From the NCBI RefSeq assembly GCF_965363235.1, contig NC_134851.1, positions 34,686,321 through 34,750,320 of the forward strand: DNA of 64,000 bases, given 5' to 3'. A program made the position numbers and the translations under genes. Origin of the DNA: Mytilus galloprovincialis (lineage: Eukaryota > Mollusca > Bivalvia > Mytilida > Mytilidae). The notes under the pieces are model-generated. The model worked only from the letters and a program-made list of their open reading frames with translations, ran no database searches and was not told the DNA's origin. Shown piece after piece: positions 50,601-56,667 of the stretch. Within the stretch, counting starts at the first letter, position 1; every line of letters starts with the position of its first letter.

Positions 50601-52468
50601 TAACTGTATAACCATGCACTTTATCTCCATCTTTGTATTTCTTCACAGCATTTTGTACCGAGGAACACAAACGGCAGTGGTGAATTCTTTGGCTGAAAAT
50701 GAATTTGTATTTTCTTTAAACATGTAGTTTTAAATTTGGATATCTATTAATATGTGTCCTAATAAAATTGAGAATGGAAATGGGGTATATGTCAAATAGA
50801 CAATAATCTGCATGACCAAAGAACAGATACCAGTCGAAGGCCACCAATGGGTGTTCAACCAAGCAAGAAAATCCCACAGGGACTCGGTTAGCAGACAATT
50901 TTTTTTCATATTTCCTGTCTCATTGCATTAAATGTACATTGTTAACGGTTTTAATGTTTGCATTGAATATTTCTTTGTTTTCTAGCAATGTTCAGTTTAG
51001 AGGGGGTCAGAGAGGTTCTGATCCTGAAATTCCAGGCTTAAAAACATGGTATCCTGAGGTCCCGATTGAAATAAATTTAAATCCTGCCATCCCAAAAAAA
51101 GAATTCCTGGATCAATCCCTAAATCCTGAGCTTAAAAACACCCTATCCCAGAGTCCCTTTCCCACCTACTCAGTTTAGTATCCATATCAGTATACTGCAT
51201 TTTCTAGCAACCGATGTGCTATTTACTACCCATATCCGTATACTGAAATTTAGTAAACACTGCAATTTTCTGTATACAGATATGGATAATAAACTGCACA
51301 TTACTAGAAAACAAACAAATGTTGATGCCAACATTAAAAACGTCAATAATGTATTACAAAATAACTCATCTTAGATACAAATAGACAGGAAACATGAAAA
51401 AACAAAAACCAAGTCCATGAAGTCCCTGTGGAAAATCTGGCACCCCTAAATACAGGGTTGTCTCTAAGATTTGAAGTAGCAGGTTAATTATAAAAAGTAG
51501 GAGGGGATGTAATGCGGACGGCGAAGCCGTTCGCGGCGACGAGCTTGCTCGTCGTGTTACGGCCGGGGGTATGGGGCCCGCTAAAGGGCCCCAGAAAATT
51601 TTGAAAAAATGGTGCAAAATCCTGCACTTTGGGGGTCTCCTGGACCCTCATTCACTCTTCGCAAAACATCATTTTTTACTGATGATTATGTAAATTGTTT
51701 ATTAAAATTTGTAACATGGGTCAACTTTTCTGTAAATTTGATCACATTTAATTGATAATCCAGACTTTCAACTTACAGCTATATATTTGAAGATGTTTGA
51801 GAATAGCAATATCATGGTTAAATTTTATTTACTATAGTAATACATCGACCCAAGTGTGACAGGATTAAACTATCCCCTTTTTGTGTGAAAATGAATGTCC
51901 AACTTTTTTTAATTTCAACAAGGTTTGGCAGAAATTAAAATCCCTTTATTCTGTAACCTTTCATACTTCTGGATATAAAGTTGAAGGACAAACTGATCAG
52001 ACAGGGTCAATTAACTGGGGGCACAAAACTATGGGGTGATTGATCCCCTTTAGCGTTTATCTATAGTCCTATTTATTGAGTCTTCATTTCTTTATTAAGT
52101 ATTCATGAGGCCAGGCAGGCTTTGGACTTGTTGAGAGAGAGAAAGATAGGATACTTGGGCAAACAACATTTATAGAAGATGTTGTCATTTATCCCATCTT
52201 AAAAGATGTTGGCCTTCAGCTATATTTAGTATTTGTTTTGAATACCAATGTTCTGATTGAAGCACTGAAACACCCGACAGGTGACACTGTCACTGGTTGT
52301 AGACATCGATCTTCTTTTTGTGTGATACATTTGGTTGAAAACTGATGTAGCTTGTCCAACGTATGTTAAAATAATCGTTGACCATCCTCATTTCTGAATT
52401 TAAATACTTAAAACACCTGATAAACAAATAAATTACTTATTAAATCCAAAGAAAAACCGTCGCTGCAT
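17540..52468 (-). CDS. pitrm1: Presequence protease, mitochondrial (PITRM1/PreP), 27 coding exons
   Basis: PITRM1 is an M16C zinc metallopeptidase of the mitochondrial matrix that degrades cleaved targeting presequences and other unfolded peptides. The exons below, joined on the minus strand, give 3000 nt: 999 residues plus stop (human about 1037). Exons: 52437-52468, 50596-50692, 48998-49104, 47687-47838, 46973-47087, 41684-41780, 40897-41057, 39165-39291, 38443-38531, 37870-37998, 37340-37453, 36845-36941, 35448-35582, 32564-32702, 31799-31915, 31294-31423, 30827-30947, 29781-29857, 28509-28674, 27851-27957, 26602-26710, 25966-26078, 25070-25123, 22227-22295, 21102-21216, 20489-20622, 17540-17636. 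All use GT-AG and all phases agree. The inverted zinc motif H94-I-L-E97-H98 and the distal zinc ligand E195 (in NEMKG) are present. Similarity to human PITRM1, recalled from memory, runs from exon 2 to exon 27. The catalytic residues look intact, so the gene should be functional. Exon 1 is the least certain. Confidence 0.93.
18045..18315 (+). repeat. Family A repeat, 3' part
   Basis: Matches the second half of 6980-7442 (GGGGCCAGTTGAAGGATGCC, CATTGAAGACCTATTGGTGA, CCATTCTCAATTTTATTT). At its start TATTATTTTAGTCTTG is repeated three times (18050-18105), which looks like local slippage. It lies in the last intron of pitrm1. Confidence 0.7.
18777..19715 (+). repeat. About 0.95-kb interspersed repeat built of ~160-bp monomers, copy 1
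   Basis: Starts CCAGATGCTCCACAGGGCGC, then TTTATACGACCGCAGAGG and AAACCCTGAACAGTTGGGGC. Then come about four diverged monomers, each with ACAATTTCAGAGAGATCCAT, AAGTTATTGTC, GAAACTAGAAAAATG and TTGGCCCCTAATTCC. It ends near ACATCATACTATTATAC. It matches 23790-24795 along its length. The 119-codon minus-strand frame inside is translation of the monomers. Confidence 0.75.
20641..20900 (+). mobile_element. TTAA-type MITE, decayed copy
   Basis: Aligns with 35687-35966 and 59215-59496 along its length (GGGAGATAACTCTG, GATCAAAATTAGTGTTTGTCAA, TTTTATGAAAATTAAACAAG, ACGACCTTAA at the right end). Here the left terminus is worn. It lies in a pitrm1 intron. Confidence 0.7.
21345..21900 (+). repeat. Tandem-monomer interspersed repeat ending in CAGACAGACAGATGGACAG
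   Basis: The phrase ATCAA(A/G)TCAATATCTT recurs at about 21483, 21648 and 21799, each time with AACTTGTCAT or TTGGCATGAT upstream and (AGT)CCAAGGACCATA-like text downstream. That makes three monomers of about 150-165 bp. It ends with a CAGACAGACAGATGG run. The build resembles the 18777/23790 family but the sequence is different. Confidence 0.6.
21976..22044 (-). pseudogene. pitrm1: Decayed duplicate of pitrm1 exon 24 (copy 3)
   Basis: Same 69-nt length and reading frame as exon 24, still ending in SFYSYR codons and a good GTAAGG donor. The second codon is TAA instead of AAA, and the acceptor CAG has become CAA. Two glycine-rich positions also differ. Inclusion would truncate the protease, so it should not be used. 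Confidence 0.8.
22099..22173 (-). pseudogene. pitrm1: Decayed duplicate of pitrm1 exon 24 (copy 2)
   Basis: The downstream part is almost identical to the intact exon, including the SFYSYR codons and the donor. The GGAYGSGA part is ruined by a run of about ten G (on the gene strand) and an indel that shifts the frame, and the CAG acceptor is changed. It lies 128 bp from the intact exon and 123 bp from copy 3. Confidence 0.8.
22227..22295 (-). CDS. pitrm1: pitrm1 exon 24, intact copy
   Basis: Encodes [16 protein letters not shown] then VFSFYSYR across its two split codons. This corresponds to the conserved [10 protein letters not shown] segment of the C-terminal M16 domain, which takes part in substrate binding in the family. 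It has a clean CAG acceptor and GTAAAG donor, and phases fit exons 23 and 25. It is the copy nearest exon 23, and the only one of three tandem copies without damage. Confidence 0.9.
22981..23175. mobile_element. 195-bp TIR element with AGGGCTATTCCAG ends
   Basis: TTAGGGCTATTCCAGAAAAA at the left faces the inverted copy at the right, and the inverted repeat continues through a G-rich run and TTGGAAGGCA for about 45 bp per side. A related copy in reverse orientation is at 30058-30253. It is non-autonomous and lies in a pitrm1 intron. Confidence 0.8.
23790..24795 (+). repeat. About 1-kb interspersed repeat built of ~160-bp monomers, copy 2
   Basis: Starts CCAGGTGCTCCGCAGGGCGC, TTTATACGACC, then CCTGAACAGTTGGGGC. 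Monomer landmark ACAATTTCAGAGAGATCCAT is at about 24151 and 24321, with weaker versions at 24482 and 24643. It ends with a GACGATGACGTCGCAGACG-type run and CATTATACGATCCC. The element therefore begins and ends near a directly repeated TTATACGA(C/T)C. Confidence 0.78.
25215..25362 (-). repeat. Family A repeat end, inverted
   Basis: Reverse complement of the 3' part of 6980-7442 (AAATTGAGAATGGAAAAGGG, GTCAAAG.GACGACAACCC, GGCGTCCTTTAGCTGGCCCC). A 5'-truncated insertion in a pitrm1 intron. Confidence 0.7.
26338..26396. repeat. Perfect 59-nt palindrome (29-bp arms, 1-nt centre)
   Basis: The left arm 26338-26366 begins TCATATTCCTC and ends CAATATG. The right arm 26368-26396 is its exact reverse complement. 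The single centre base is T at 26367. It lies in the pitrm1 intron between exons 21 and 22. On either strand it would form a perfect hairpin with almost no loop. Confidence 0.95.
28200..28470 (+). repeat. Interspersed repeat with translated [12 protein letters not shown] frame
   Basis: Matches 55360-55545 (AGCACCTGA, TTTTTG.TGGGGTTC.TGTTGC, GTTGTCAGTTTATTTT, TGACTGT...CTGGTA). I remember this segment as common in mussel DNA near the 3' side of retroelements. The 100-codon frame at 28163 crosses it and is not a host gene. It lies in a pitrm1 intron. Confidence 0.55.
28909..29318. mobile_element. 410-bp TTAA-bounded MITE with AAGGATGTACTTAGG ends
   Basis: TTAAGGATGTACTTAGGTGA at the left is matched by the inverted TCACCTAAGTACATCCTTAA at the right. 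TTAA at both outer edges fits a piggyBac-like or Kolobok-like target site. No coding capacity. A larger relative with the same terminal word is at 33576-35316. Confidence 0.8.
30058..30253. mobile_element. AGGGCTATTCC TIR element, second copy, inverted
   Basis: The interior (GCAGTTTTTGTCAGCACCCG, CAATTGTA, GTGAAAAGTTGCTCTGATAC) is the reverse complement of the interior of 22981-23175, and the ends carry AGGGCTATTCC and GAATAGCC. Poly-C tracts have expanded. Smaller scraps of the same terminus lie at 30290-30350 and 30458-30480. Confidence 0.78.
32040..32560. other. pitrm1 intron between exons 14 and 15
   Basis: No repeat family or other feature recognised; plain AT-rich intron sequence. Confidence 0.4.
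33576..35316. mobile_element. 1.74-kb TTAAGGATG-ended element
   Basis: The left end TTAAGGATGTATTCTTCTGA and right end CAGAGGTGTTCATCCTTAA share the TTAAGGATG terminus of the 410-bp element at 28909. Both edges carry TTAA. No transposase frame is visible inside, only a 69-codon lysine-rich frame that I do not trust. It lies in the pitrm1 intron between exons 13 and 14. The right boundary is less certain than the left. Confidence 0.55.
35687..35966 (+). mobile_element. TTAA-type MITE with AGGTGGTACCTAACAC ends
   Basis: Left AAAGGTGGTACCTAACACTA and right GTGTTAGGTACCACCTTAA are inverted copies. The interior matches 59215-59496 and 20641-20900 in the same orientation. About 280 bp, no coding capacity, in a pitrm1 intron. 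Confidence 0.82.
36020..36135 (+). repeat. Family B repeat fragment
   Basis: GGTTTTGCTCATTGTTGAAGG, TGACCTGTAGATGTT and a CTCACTGGCCATGATACTGC tail match the last third of the 48285 repeat, but with much drift. Confidence 0.5.
39585..39650. repeat. Small GC-rich hairpin in a pitrm1 intron
   Basis: GAAGCCGGTAGC near 39587 and GCCGGCTACTTC near 39634 are approximate inverted copies around a GGTGGCTTC core. It stands out in very AT-rich intron sequence. Origin unknown. Confidence 0.35.
40470..40660 (-). repeat. GC-rich multi-hairpin module, copy 2 (inverted)
   Basis: Read on the minus strand from 40660 it begins CAGGGCTTTCCCTTGAAATT, then GAAGTAGAAGG and TTAATTA, and enters a GC-rich part. Hairpin 1 is GCGTTCGGC-TAA-GCCGGACGC (9 pairs, one G-T). 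Hairpin 2 is CCAAGC-ATAA-GCTTGG. Then GGGGGTA and hairpin 3 GGGGGTC-GCTCAA-GGCCCCC, then GCAAAATCCTGC and TCTCCTGG. Copy 1 at 51453 has the same layout with different stem sequences. CAGGG ends suggest a hAT-like or other TIR element. It lies in the pitrm1 intron between exons 7 and 8. No gene inside. Confidence 0.7.
43683..43837. repeat. Inner inverted repeat of the transposon, left arm
   Basis: AATTGTGCATATCGTGATAC, AAGCATGAAA, GCTGCTGGCCA and TTTTCAAAATGGCCAC reappear inverted at 46482-46636. The right arm abuts its terminal array, but this left arm is 1.1 kb from its own, so 42545-43680 was probably inserted or gained on this side. Confidence 0.7.
43865..44205 (+). repeat. Direct duplication of about 190 bp inside the transposon
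   Basis: GTTATATGTAAAATCCAATG...CAACACATTAATGAAA...GGTGACTT (43870-43995) is repeated as GTTATAGGTAAAATCCAATG...CAACACATAAATGAAA...AGTGACTT (44085-44185). Confidence 0.65.
44300..46010 (-). pseudogene. Decayed transposon-encoded protein of the DQAHEQNN type
   Basis: Reading the minus strand downward, pieces in changing frames follow the order of a large protein family I remember from cnidarian and mollusc gene models. They are: [15 protein letters not shown] helices (45969-45775), [16 protein letters not shown] and [19 protein letters not shown] (45575-45450), TIDQA then, after a frameshift, QNNAIVKGD and KWMVAGP (45440-45330), VGGVAMVN and VDIVFDV (44830-44640), and CGRWKGVG. The conserved elements include DR.NYAR-like, LRDM, DQA..QNNA.VKG, WMVAGP and the VDIVFDVY-like box. 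Several stops and frameshifts show it is dead. No function is established for the family as far as I know; a transposition role is inferred from its place between the terminal arrays. The family link is from memory. Confidence 0.6.
47190..47395 (+). repeat. Family B repeat fragment, decayed
   Basis: CATAAATCAGGCCTTCAGTTTTCTC, TATAGCTTGCTATGTGGTATGG, TGGTGACC and a final ACCAAATCTTCTTTAATA follow the order of the 48285 repeat from its GGCCGTTAGTTTTCTC part onward. It lies in a pitrm1 intron. Confidence 0.55.
47687..47838 (-). CDS. pitrm1: pitrm1 exon 4 (catalytic HxxEH)
   Basis: Encodes [17 protein letters not shown], then [16 protein letters not shown] and [13 protein letters not shown]. The inverted zinc-binding motif HILEH carries the catalytic glutamate (E97 in this reconstruction). 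Acceptor TTTCAG and donor GTATGC are clean. Confidence 0.93.
48285..48645 (+). repeat. Family B repeat, full-length copy
   Basis: Nearly identical to 4190-4556: CCCAGGTTAGGGGGAGGGTT, AACATGTTTAACCCCGCC, CCAAGTCAGGAGCCTG, GGCCGTTAGTTTTCTCG, TGACTATGCGGTATGGGC and CTCATTGGCAATAATACC, then a T-rich tail. The 84-codon frame at 48400 is translation of this repeat. It lies in the pitrm1 intron between exons 3 and 4. Confidence 0.75.
49652..50461. mobile_element. 0.8-kb hAT-like element with CAGGGGTGTGGAAAT ends
   Basis: The left end CAGGGGTGTGGAAAT is answered by the inverted ATTTCCACACCCCTG at the right. Subterminal GGACAAGTAA words recur in both orientations (near 49700-49750 and 50370-50435). 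CAGGGG termini are typical of hAT elements. The flanks share TACAT but no clean 8-bp duplication. An 89-codon basic frame near the left end is not a recognisable transposase. It lies in the pitrm1 intron between exons 2 and 3. Confidence 0.75.
50596..50692 (-). CDS. pitrm1: pitrm1 exon 2
   Basis: Encodes [19 protein letters not shown] then [13 protein letters not shown]. The second half matches the human LGDKIHGFTV segment at the start of the mature protease. The first half is basic and uncharged-polar, as expected for the end of a targeting presequence. Donor GTAAG; exon 1 joins in phase. Confidence 0.85.
50760..50897 (-). repeat. Family A repeat end, inverted and diverged
   Basis: AAAATTGAGAATGGAAATGGG, GTCAAATAGACAA, GAAGGCCACCAATGGGT and TTCAACCAAGCAAGAAA correspond to the reverse complement of the 6980 repeat's 3' end with many changes. 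Intronic. Confidence 0.55.
50960..51330. repeat. Fold-back element with insert
   Basis: TTTGTTTTCTAGCAATGTTCAG at the left faces CTGCACATTACTAGAAAACAAA at the right. AGTATCCATATCAGTATACTG (51177) faces CTGTATACAGATATGGATAA (51270). The middle carries TCCTGA-rich text that is not part of the stem. It lies in the first pitrm1 intron. Confidence 0.55.
51453..51660 (+). repeat. GC-rich multi-hairpin module, copy 1
   Basis: Begins CAGGGTTGTCTCTAAGATTT, GAAGTAGCAGG, TTAATTA. Stems follow in order: GCGGACGGC-GAA-GCCGTTCGC (51514-51534), CGACGAG-CTTG-CTCGTCG (51537-51554), GGGGCCC-GCTAAA-GGGCCCC (51573-51592), GTGCA-AAATCC-TGCAC (51612-51627) and GGGTC-TCCTG-GACCC (51633-51647). The same order occurs inverted at 40470-40660. 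G+C here far exceeds the surroundings. It lies in the first pitrm1 intron. It encodes no protein; the 83-codon antisense frame is incidental. Confidence 0.75.
52437..52468 (-). CDS. pitrm1: pitrm1 exon 1 (start codon and presequence start)
   Basis: ATG at 52468-52466 in a CACC context opens [10 protein letters not shown], followed by a GTAATT donor. The two leftover bases join exon 2 in phase and without a stop, giving an Arg-rich, Phe-rich N-terminus that suits a mitochondrial targeting peptide. The exon is only 32 nt coding, so I cannot exclude another first exon further upstream. The upstream sequence (52470-52560) is relatively CpG-rich, as expected near a promoter. Confidence 0.65.
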
Positions 52469-52493
52469 GGTGAAAAGATCGGTCACATTTTAG

Positions 52494-52504
52494 AACGGAA
52501 GTGA
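52494..52504 (-). promoter_or_regulatory. pitrm1: ETS/GABP-like site upstream of the pitrm1 start codon
   Basis: The plus strand reads AACGGAAGTGA, close to the GABP (NRF-2) core CCGGAAGTG that is common at promoters of nuclear genes for mitochondrial proteins. It is 26 bases before the ATG, so it would sit at or just below the transcription start. Single short motif; inference only. Confidence 0.3.
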
Positions 52505-52708
52505 CAAAATCATCCGAGCGCTTTAAAAACTCGCAGCGTCGTAGGAAAGCTTTAACCTGTAAAAATGGCCTAAACACTCAGATTTACTTGGATTACTCGA
52601 TGTATCTCTTGTTCACAATTTAAATCACGGAACAAAAACTTGTAACGGAGAAATATTGATCTCTGTATGTTTTTTTTCAAACAGTCAGGTCATAGTTGCC
52701 GCTAGAGT

Positions 52709-52781
52709 AGCCGGGTCCACAAGGGGAAGTTGCCGGGGGAAATCCCCGGCCCCCGGGCCTTAAAGACAACCCTGAAATAAT
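52709..52781 (-). repeat. CAGGG-ended GC-rich hairpin fragment
   Basis: On the minus strand it starts CAGGGTTGTCTTTAAGGCCC, sharing CAGGGTTGTCT.TAAG with the start of the module at 51453, and contains GCCGGGG-ATTT-CCCCCGGC. It could be the opposite terminus of one element reaching back to 51453, or a separate fragment. The first reading would place pitrm1 exon 1 inside an element, so I prefer the second. Confidence 0.5.
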
Positions 52782-53053
52782 AATAAATGCATATTTCTTA
52801 TCTGTCCCCCTGTATTCTAGTGCACATTAACTTAATTCAAATGCACAAACAGACCCTTATTCCTAAGACTATGAAGTCCCTCCCCCTTTTTTCCCCTTTA
52901 AGTTTTAGCTGTTCAGACAAAATTTCAGCTCTTAAGTAACTAATGAAAATCAGAGACCACTTTTTTCAACTGACAATTGCAATTAAATATGCTGAAATTC
53001 AATGATTAAAGGTTTTAAGGTTAAGAGAGGTTACTTATTATTTTTTTTTTTAA

Positions 53054-53191
53054 TCATTGACCACAGGCACTTGTTTCTGTCAATGTGGGGTTTACTATCC
53101 ATATACCAGTACAAAAAAACACGTGTTTTTTTTTTGTAGTGGTATGGATAGTAAACCCAAACTTGACAGAAACAAGTGCCTGTGTCATTGA
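53054..53191. mobile_element. Fold-back element, about 138 bp
   Basis: GGCACTTGTTTCTGTCAA at the left and TTGACAGAAACAAGTGCC at the right are exact inverted copies. The pairing continues inward (GGTTTACTATCCATA with TATGGATAGTAAACC) to a T-rich loop. It lies between the two genes. Confidence 0.75.
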
Positions 53192-54120
53192 CTTTTGTTA
53201 ATTTTCTGATGCAAGACTCGAAAAAGTAAGCCTCGCAAAACAGTCACATACCTTTTCGCAAAAATCCTAGAAAATTTTCCGGGTTTGATTATCCTATGCA
53301 TGTTGTATCAAAATAGTCAACTGTTCAGCTCGAAGTGTAGATGTTGAAAAATTATAAGTCAGGTCGGTCAAGTTTCAATGGGCGCATCCATGTTGACATT
53401 CAGCAGAGAATAATTTATATAAACAAAATTTAACCTATTTGAAAAAAATATGACAACAAAATAATGATTTCAAGCTAAAATCACAAGCATATTGTCAAAA
53501 TATTTCCTTGAAGATAATTGTAAAATACATTATTTTCTGCATATCTTATTTCTACGGTAAAGTGAATATTCCATATACCAATGTTATAATCTGATATTTT
53601 TAATATAAACATTGATTCAATAGTAGAAAAATAAGTTGAGTCAGATACATGTAATGTATTAAAAGTCTCTTGTTAAGATTACACTGGTTGGTTATTTACC
53701 ATTTTATATTTAGCAGACCTTAACATTAGGTTGTCTTTATTTCCTGTACATAGTAACTTTACCTTAGAGAAAAATGTCAACAAACTTTGACAGATAGTTG
53801 ACAGCTGTTAATTTGAAGAAAAAAGCTTTCTGTCCAGTGACAACACGTTTAAGAAGTACATGCTAATGTTATTTTTTAAAATTAGATCGTAAACTCATAG
53901 AAAAATAGCACAACAAATACTTTGCATTTAAAATTTGGAATGCAATAAAACAAAATGCTGACATGTAGTTTTATTTTTCCCTAGGCTATATCATATATAT
54001 ATTCATGTACGAACATATAAAAATGTTAAATGAAACCATTTTGACTATTTTACTGCAAAAATACCAGTTAATGTAAGGCAGGCATTACCTGTAAATGGGG
54101 ACGAAGTCTGTATGAATTAT
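53192..54120. other. Intergenic stretch between pitrm1 and asb8
   Basis: 53230-53400 holds several CpG sites (for instance GGGCGCATCCATGTTGAC) and could contain the unlocated 5' non-coding exon or promoter of asb8, but no splice donor decides it. The rest is plain AT-rich sequence. Confidence 0.3.
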
Positions 54121-54283
54121 TTTTTTGTAACAATAGACAATATTTTATTGGCACAAACGCATTTACAATAAATGGTAATGACCGAATGGATAAACAATTT
54201 GCTACACATGGTAGTAAAATACAAACAATTATATATATATATATATGTGAATAAACGATTAAAGGTATAATGAAAATCTATTA

Positions 54284-54632
54284 CAATAGATTACTTCTTG
54301 CATTTAAACAATTTGTTACGAAAGAGGAAGATAATTTTAGTGCCGTATAAGGTGTATTATTAAGTATAAGATTTATTTTATTTTTATCGCACAATGTGGA
54401 TATCCTTTTTCCTGTAATTTTGAACATTTTTAATACAAAAGTCTCTCTAATACTGGAGTAACCTCTGCAGTGTAGCAGCATGTGCTGTTTATTTTCAATT
54501 TCGCCACTTTTACAGATTTCACAAATTCTTTGATCTCTGGGTACTTTTAAATATCTTCCTCTTTCAATGGCAAGGTTATGAGCACTAACTCTTAATTTAC
54601 ATAATGATGATCGATATGTAACTTAAATATTT
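54284..54632 (-). pseudogene. Truncated LINE ORF2 C-terminus
   Basis: The minus strand is open for about 110 codons. It reads YRSSLCKLRVSAHNLAIERG, then RICEIC and KQHMLLHC, the arrangement (H.L.IERGR, R.C..C, H.L..C) found near the C-terminus of many non-LTR retrotransposon ORF2 proteins after the reverse transcriptase. It ends in a normal stop. Everything upstream is missing, as expected for 5' truncation on insertion. A (TA)n tract follows downstream near 54230. Confidence 0.65.
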
Positions 54633-54999
54633 GTTAAAAAAAAGAAACGAAAATACCGTAACGTTTCCGATTTTGGTTCTGTTGTTAGGGATTTTAGTTG
54701 TGACGTTATTTAAGTTATGACATCATATGCAACGTAAACCAAGAAACGCTATCATCAGGTAACGTTTTTTCATTTCAAGGAATTATTAAAAATGAAATTG
54801 GTATATTGCCATGATTGTGTTCCTTCCTATTTTATACTAGACTGAATATATTTTACCATGTTTACTCAAAGTTTCATACAAACAAGACTGGAAAAAGAAA
54901 GTGCATTGTAGATTTCTGTGCAGATGCAGGAATTCAAATTATGACAACAAAAAAATTGAACGATTTTGAGTTCATTAGTCAATGTTAGTACAGGGAAAA

Positions 55000-55035
55000 T
55001 TTTCCCGATTTTTTTTTTTTTTTTTTTTTTTTTAT
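55000..55035. repeat. Poly-T tract
   Basis: A run of about 23 T, near-continuous with flanking T-rich sequence. It may be the tail of a minus-strand retrocopy, but no body was recognised next to it. Confidence 0.6.
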
Positions 55036-55359
55036 TGATTTTTCTACTGTTATTGGGCCCATATAATAATAATTAATGTCAATTTTTCTAAAATTTGAAA
55101 TAAAAATTCCCCCAAATAAATCTCTATGGCATTAATTGTCTCTTTATTGGAACATGCAACTCTTCCCCCCCCCCCAATTTTGTGATAACTGTTCATCAAA
55201 GTTGAAATCATTCCTTTGTAAATTTACAGATGTTGTCATGAGTTAGTTGACTTTCACATGTTCTTAATGTCATAACCATGATATAAACTACAAAATGTAC
55301 AATGTACAATTAATCCATTGTCCTTTCAACGAATGTGACCTGGTGCCACATGTGGAGCA

Positions 55360-55545
55360 GGATCTGCTTACATTTCTGGAGCACCTGAGATCTAGTTTTT
55401 GTTGGGGTTCGTGTTGCAAAGTCTTTAGTTTGTGTCTTGTGTACATGTACTATTGTTTTTCTTTTTAACCATGGTGTTGTCAGTTTTATTTTTGATCTAT
55501 GACTTTGAATGTCCCTCTGGTATTTTTCGCCCCTTTTTGAAGTAT
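55360..55545 (+). repeat. Second copy of the 28200 interspersed repeat
   Basis: GGAGCACCTGAGATCTAGTT, TGTTGGGGTTCGTGTTGC, GTTGTCAGTTTTATTTTTGA and CCCTCTGGTATTTTTCG follow the order of 28200-28470 in the same direction. Confidence 0.6.
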
Positions 55546-55732
55546 TAATGTCATGAATGTTAAATATGAAAATTACTTTTGCATTATTGCATATATATAA
55601 CGTCACCTTTTTAGGGACAATTTATGTCATACATACAACAGTTTTGTACAATGTATATCACATGTATTAATTGTGAGATAAATTTTGCACACTAAAATGT
55701 TTATGTAAAAGTGTAGTTTACTGTCAATGACC

Positions 55733-56505
55733 AGTCAGGGGACTTACTTAAATAAGTGATTATCTAAATCACTGATTCAAGTAACATTATTTCCATAAAG
55801 GTTGGAAGTTAGAGTTGTCTTTCTTTAATAATCACCTATTTAAGTAGTACAAATTAATCACTAGAAGAAGTGATTTAATTTTATTGTAGCTTTAAATATA
55901 GAATACTAATGATCCAGGGACTAATTATGTTTCTTAACTTATCAGAACCAACATCTGTGTTGTCTAGGATGACCAGGTCATTTCAGGTGATCACCTTGTA
56001 CTGAATCTAGGTTAATGACATAAAAATAACTTGTTTAAGTATCAGACCTCAATTTCCTTCCCAAAAATCACTTCTTTAAGTATCATTCTTTTAATAACCC
56101 CCACTAATTTCAACACCCCTGAACAGTGACATTTTTATCACGAACAGTAGAATTTTATTACATAATCTGAAAGATGAAACCTTGAACTTCACAGGAAAAA
56201 ATACTCCCACTGCTGGGAAAAATCTTTTAAGAAATGAAGAAAGTATCAGTTCATTATGTAAAGCCATTATAATAGCATTTTTTCCAACTAAAATAGAATT
56301 TTCAGCTAAATGATAGCATCAAAGGCATAAACTTTGCTACTTAAAAGAAGCAAAAAGTTCATTTTTTTTTAATTTTACTAATTAAAAGATATTATTTAAA
56401 CCTATGTGTTTAAAATTTTGAAAAAACTACAAAATCCCGATTTGTGACAAAACCTTGAATTTGCTACACAAATAAGTGATTATTTCAGTAAGCCCCCTGA
56501 CTGAC
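55733..56505. mobile_element. 0.77-kb TIR element with CAGTCAGGGG ends
   Basis: CAGTCAGGGGACTTACTTAA at the left is matched by the inverted TCAGTAAGCCCCCTGACTG at the right. AAGTGATT and AATCACTT recur many times in both orientations inside (for instance near 55760, 55840, 55865, 56070, 56473). Non-autonomous. It ends about 160 bp before the first recognised asb8 exon, so it may overlap regulatory or 5' UTR sequence. Confidence 0.7.
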
Positions 56506-56667
56506 TGTGCACTCTAAAGAAAATTCTATGCTTCTGCAACATGAAAAACATGAAACCAAAGTTCACCCTGGTGGAATCAAAAAAATGATTATGCTTTTTC
56601 AATCAATTTTTAGTTTATATTTAAGAAATTATATGAGTTTTTCACTTATTTTTTAGCTGCTTTTCCA

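Noticed and set aside
51366..51617. 83-codon minus-strand frame rich in Pro, Arg and Ser
   Set aside because: Antisense of the GC-rich hairpin module; the composition explains the openness.
52437..52781. One CAGGG-ended element spanning 51453-52781 and containing pitrm1 exon 1
   Set aside because: The ends share only about 15 bases and the interior includes an in-phase host exon; two separate fragments are more likely.
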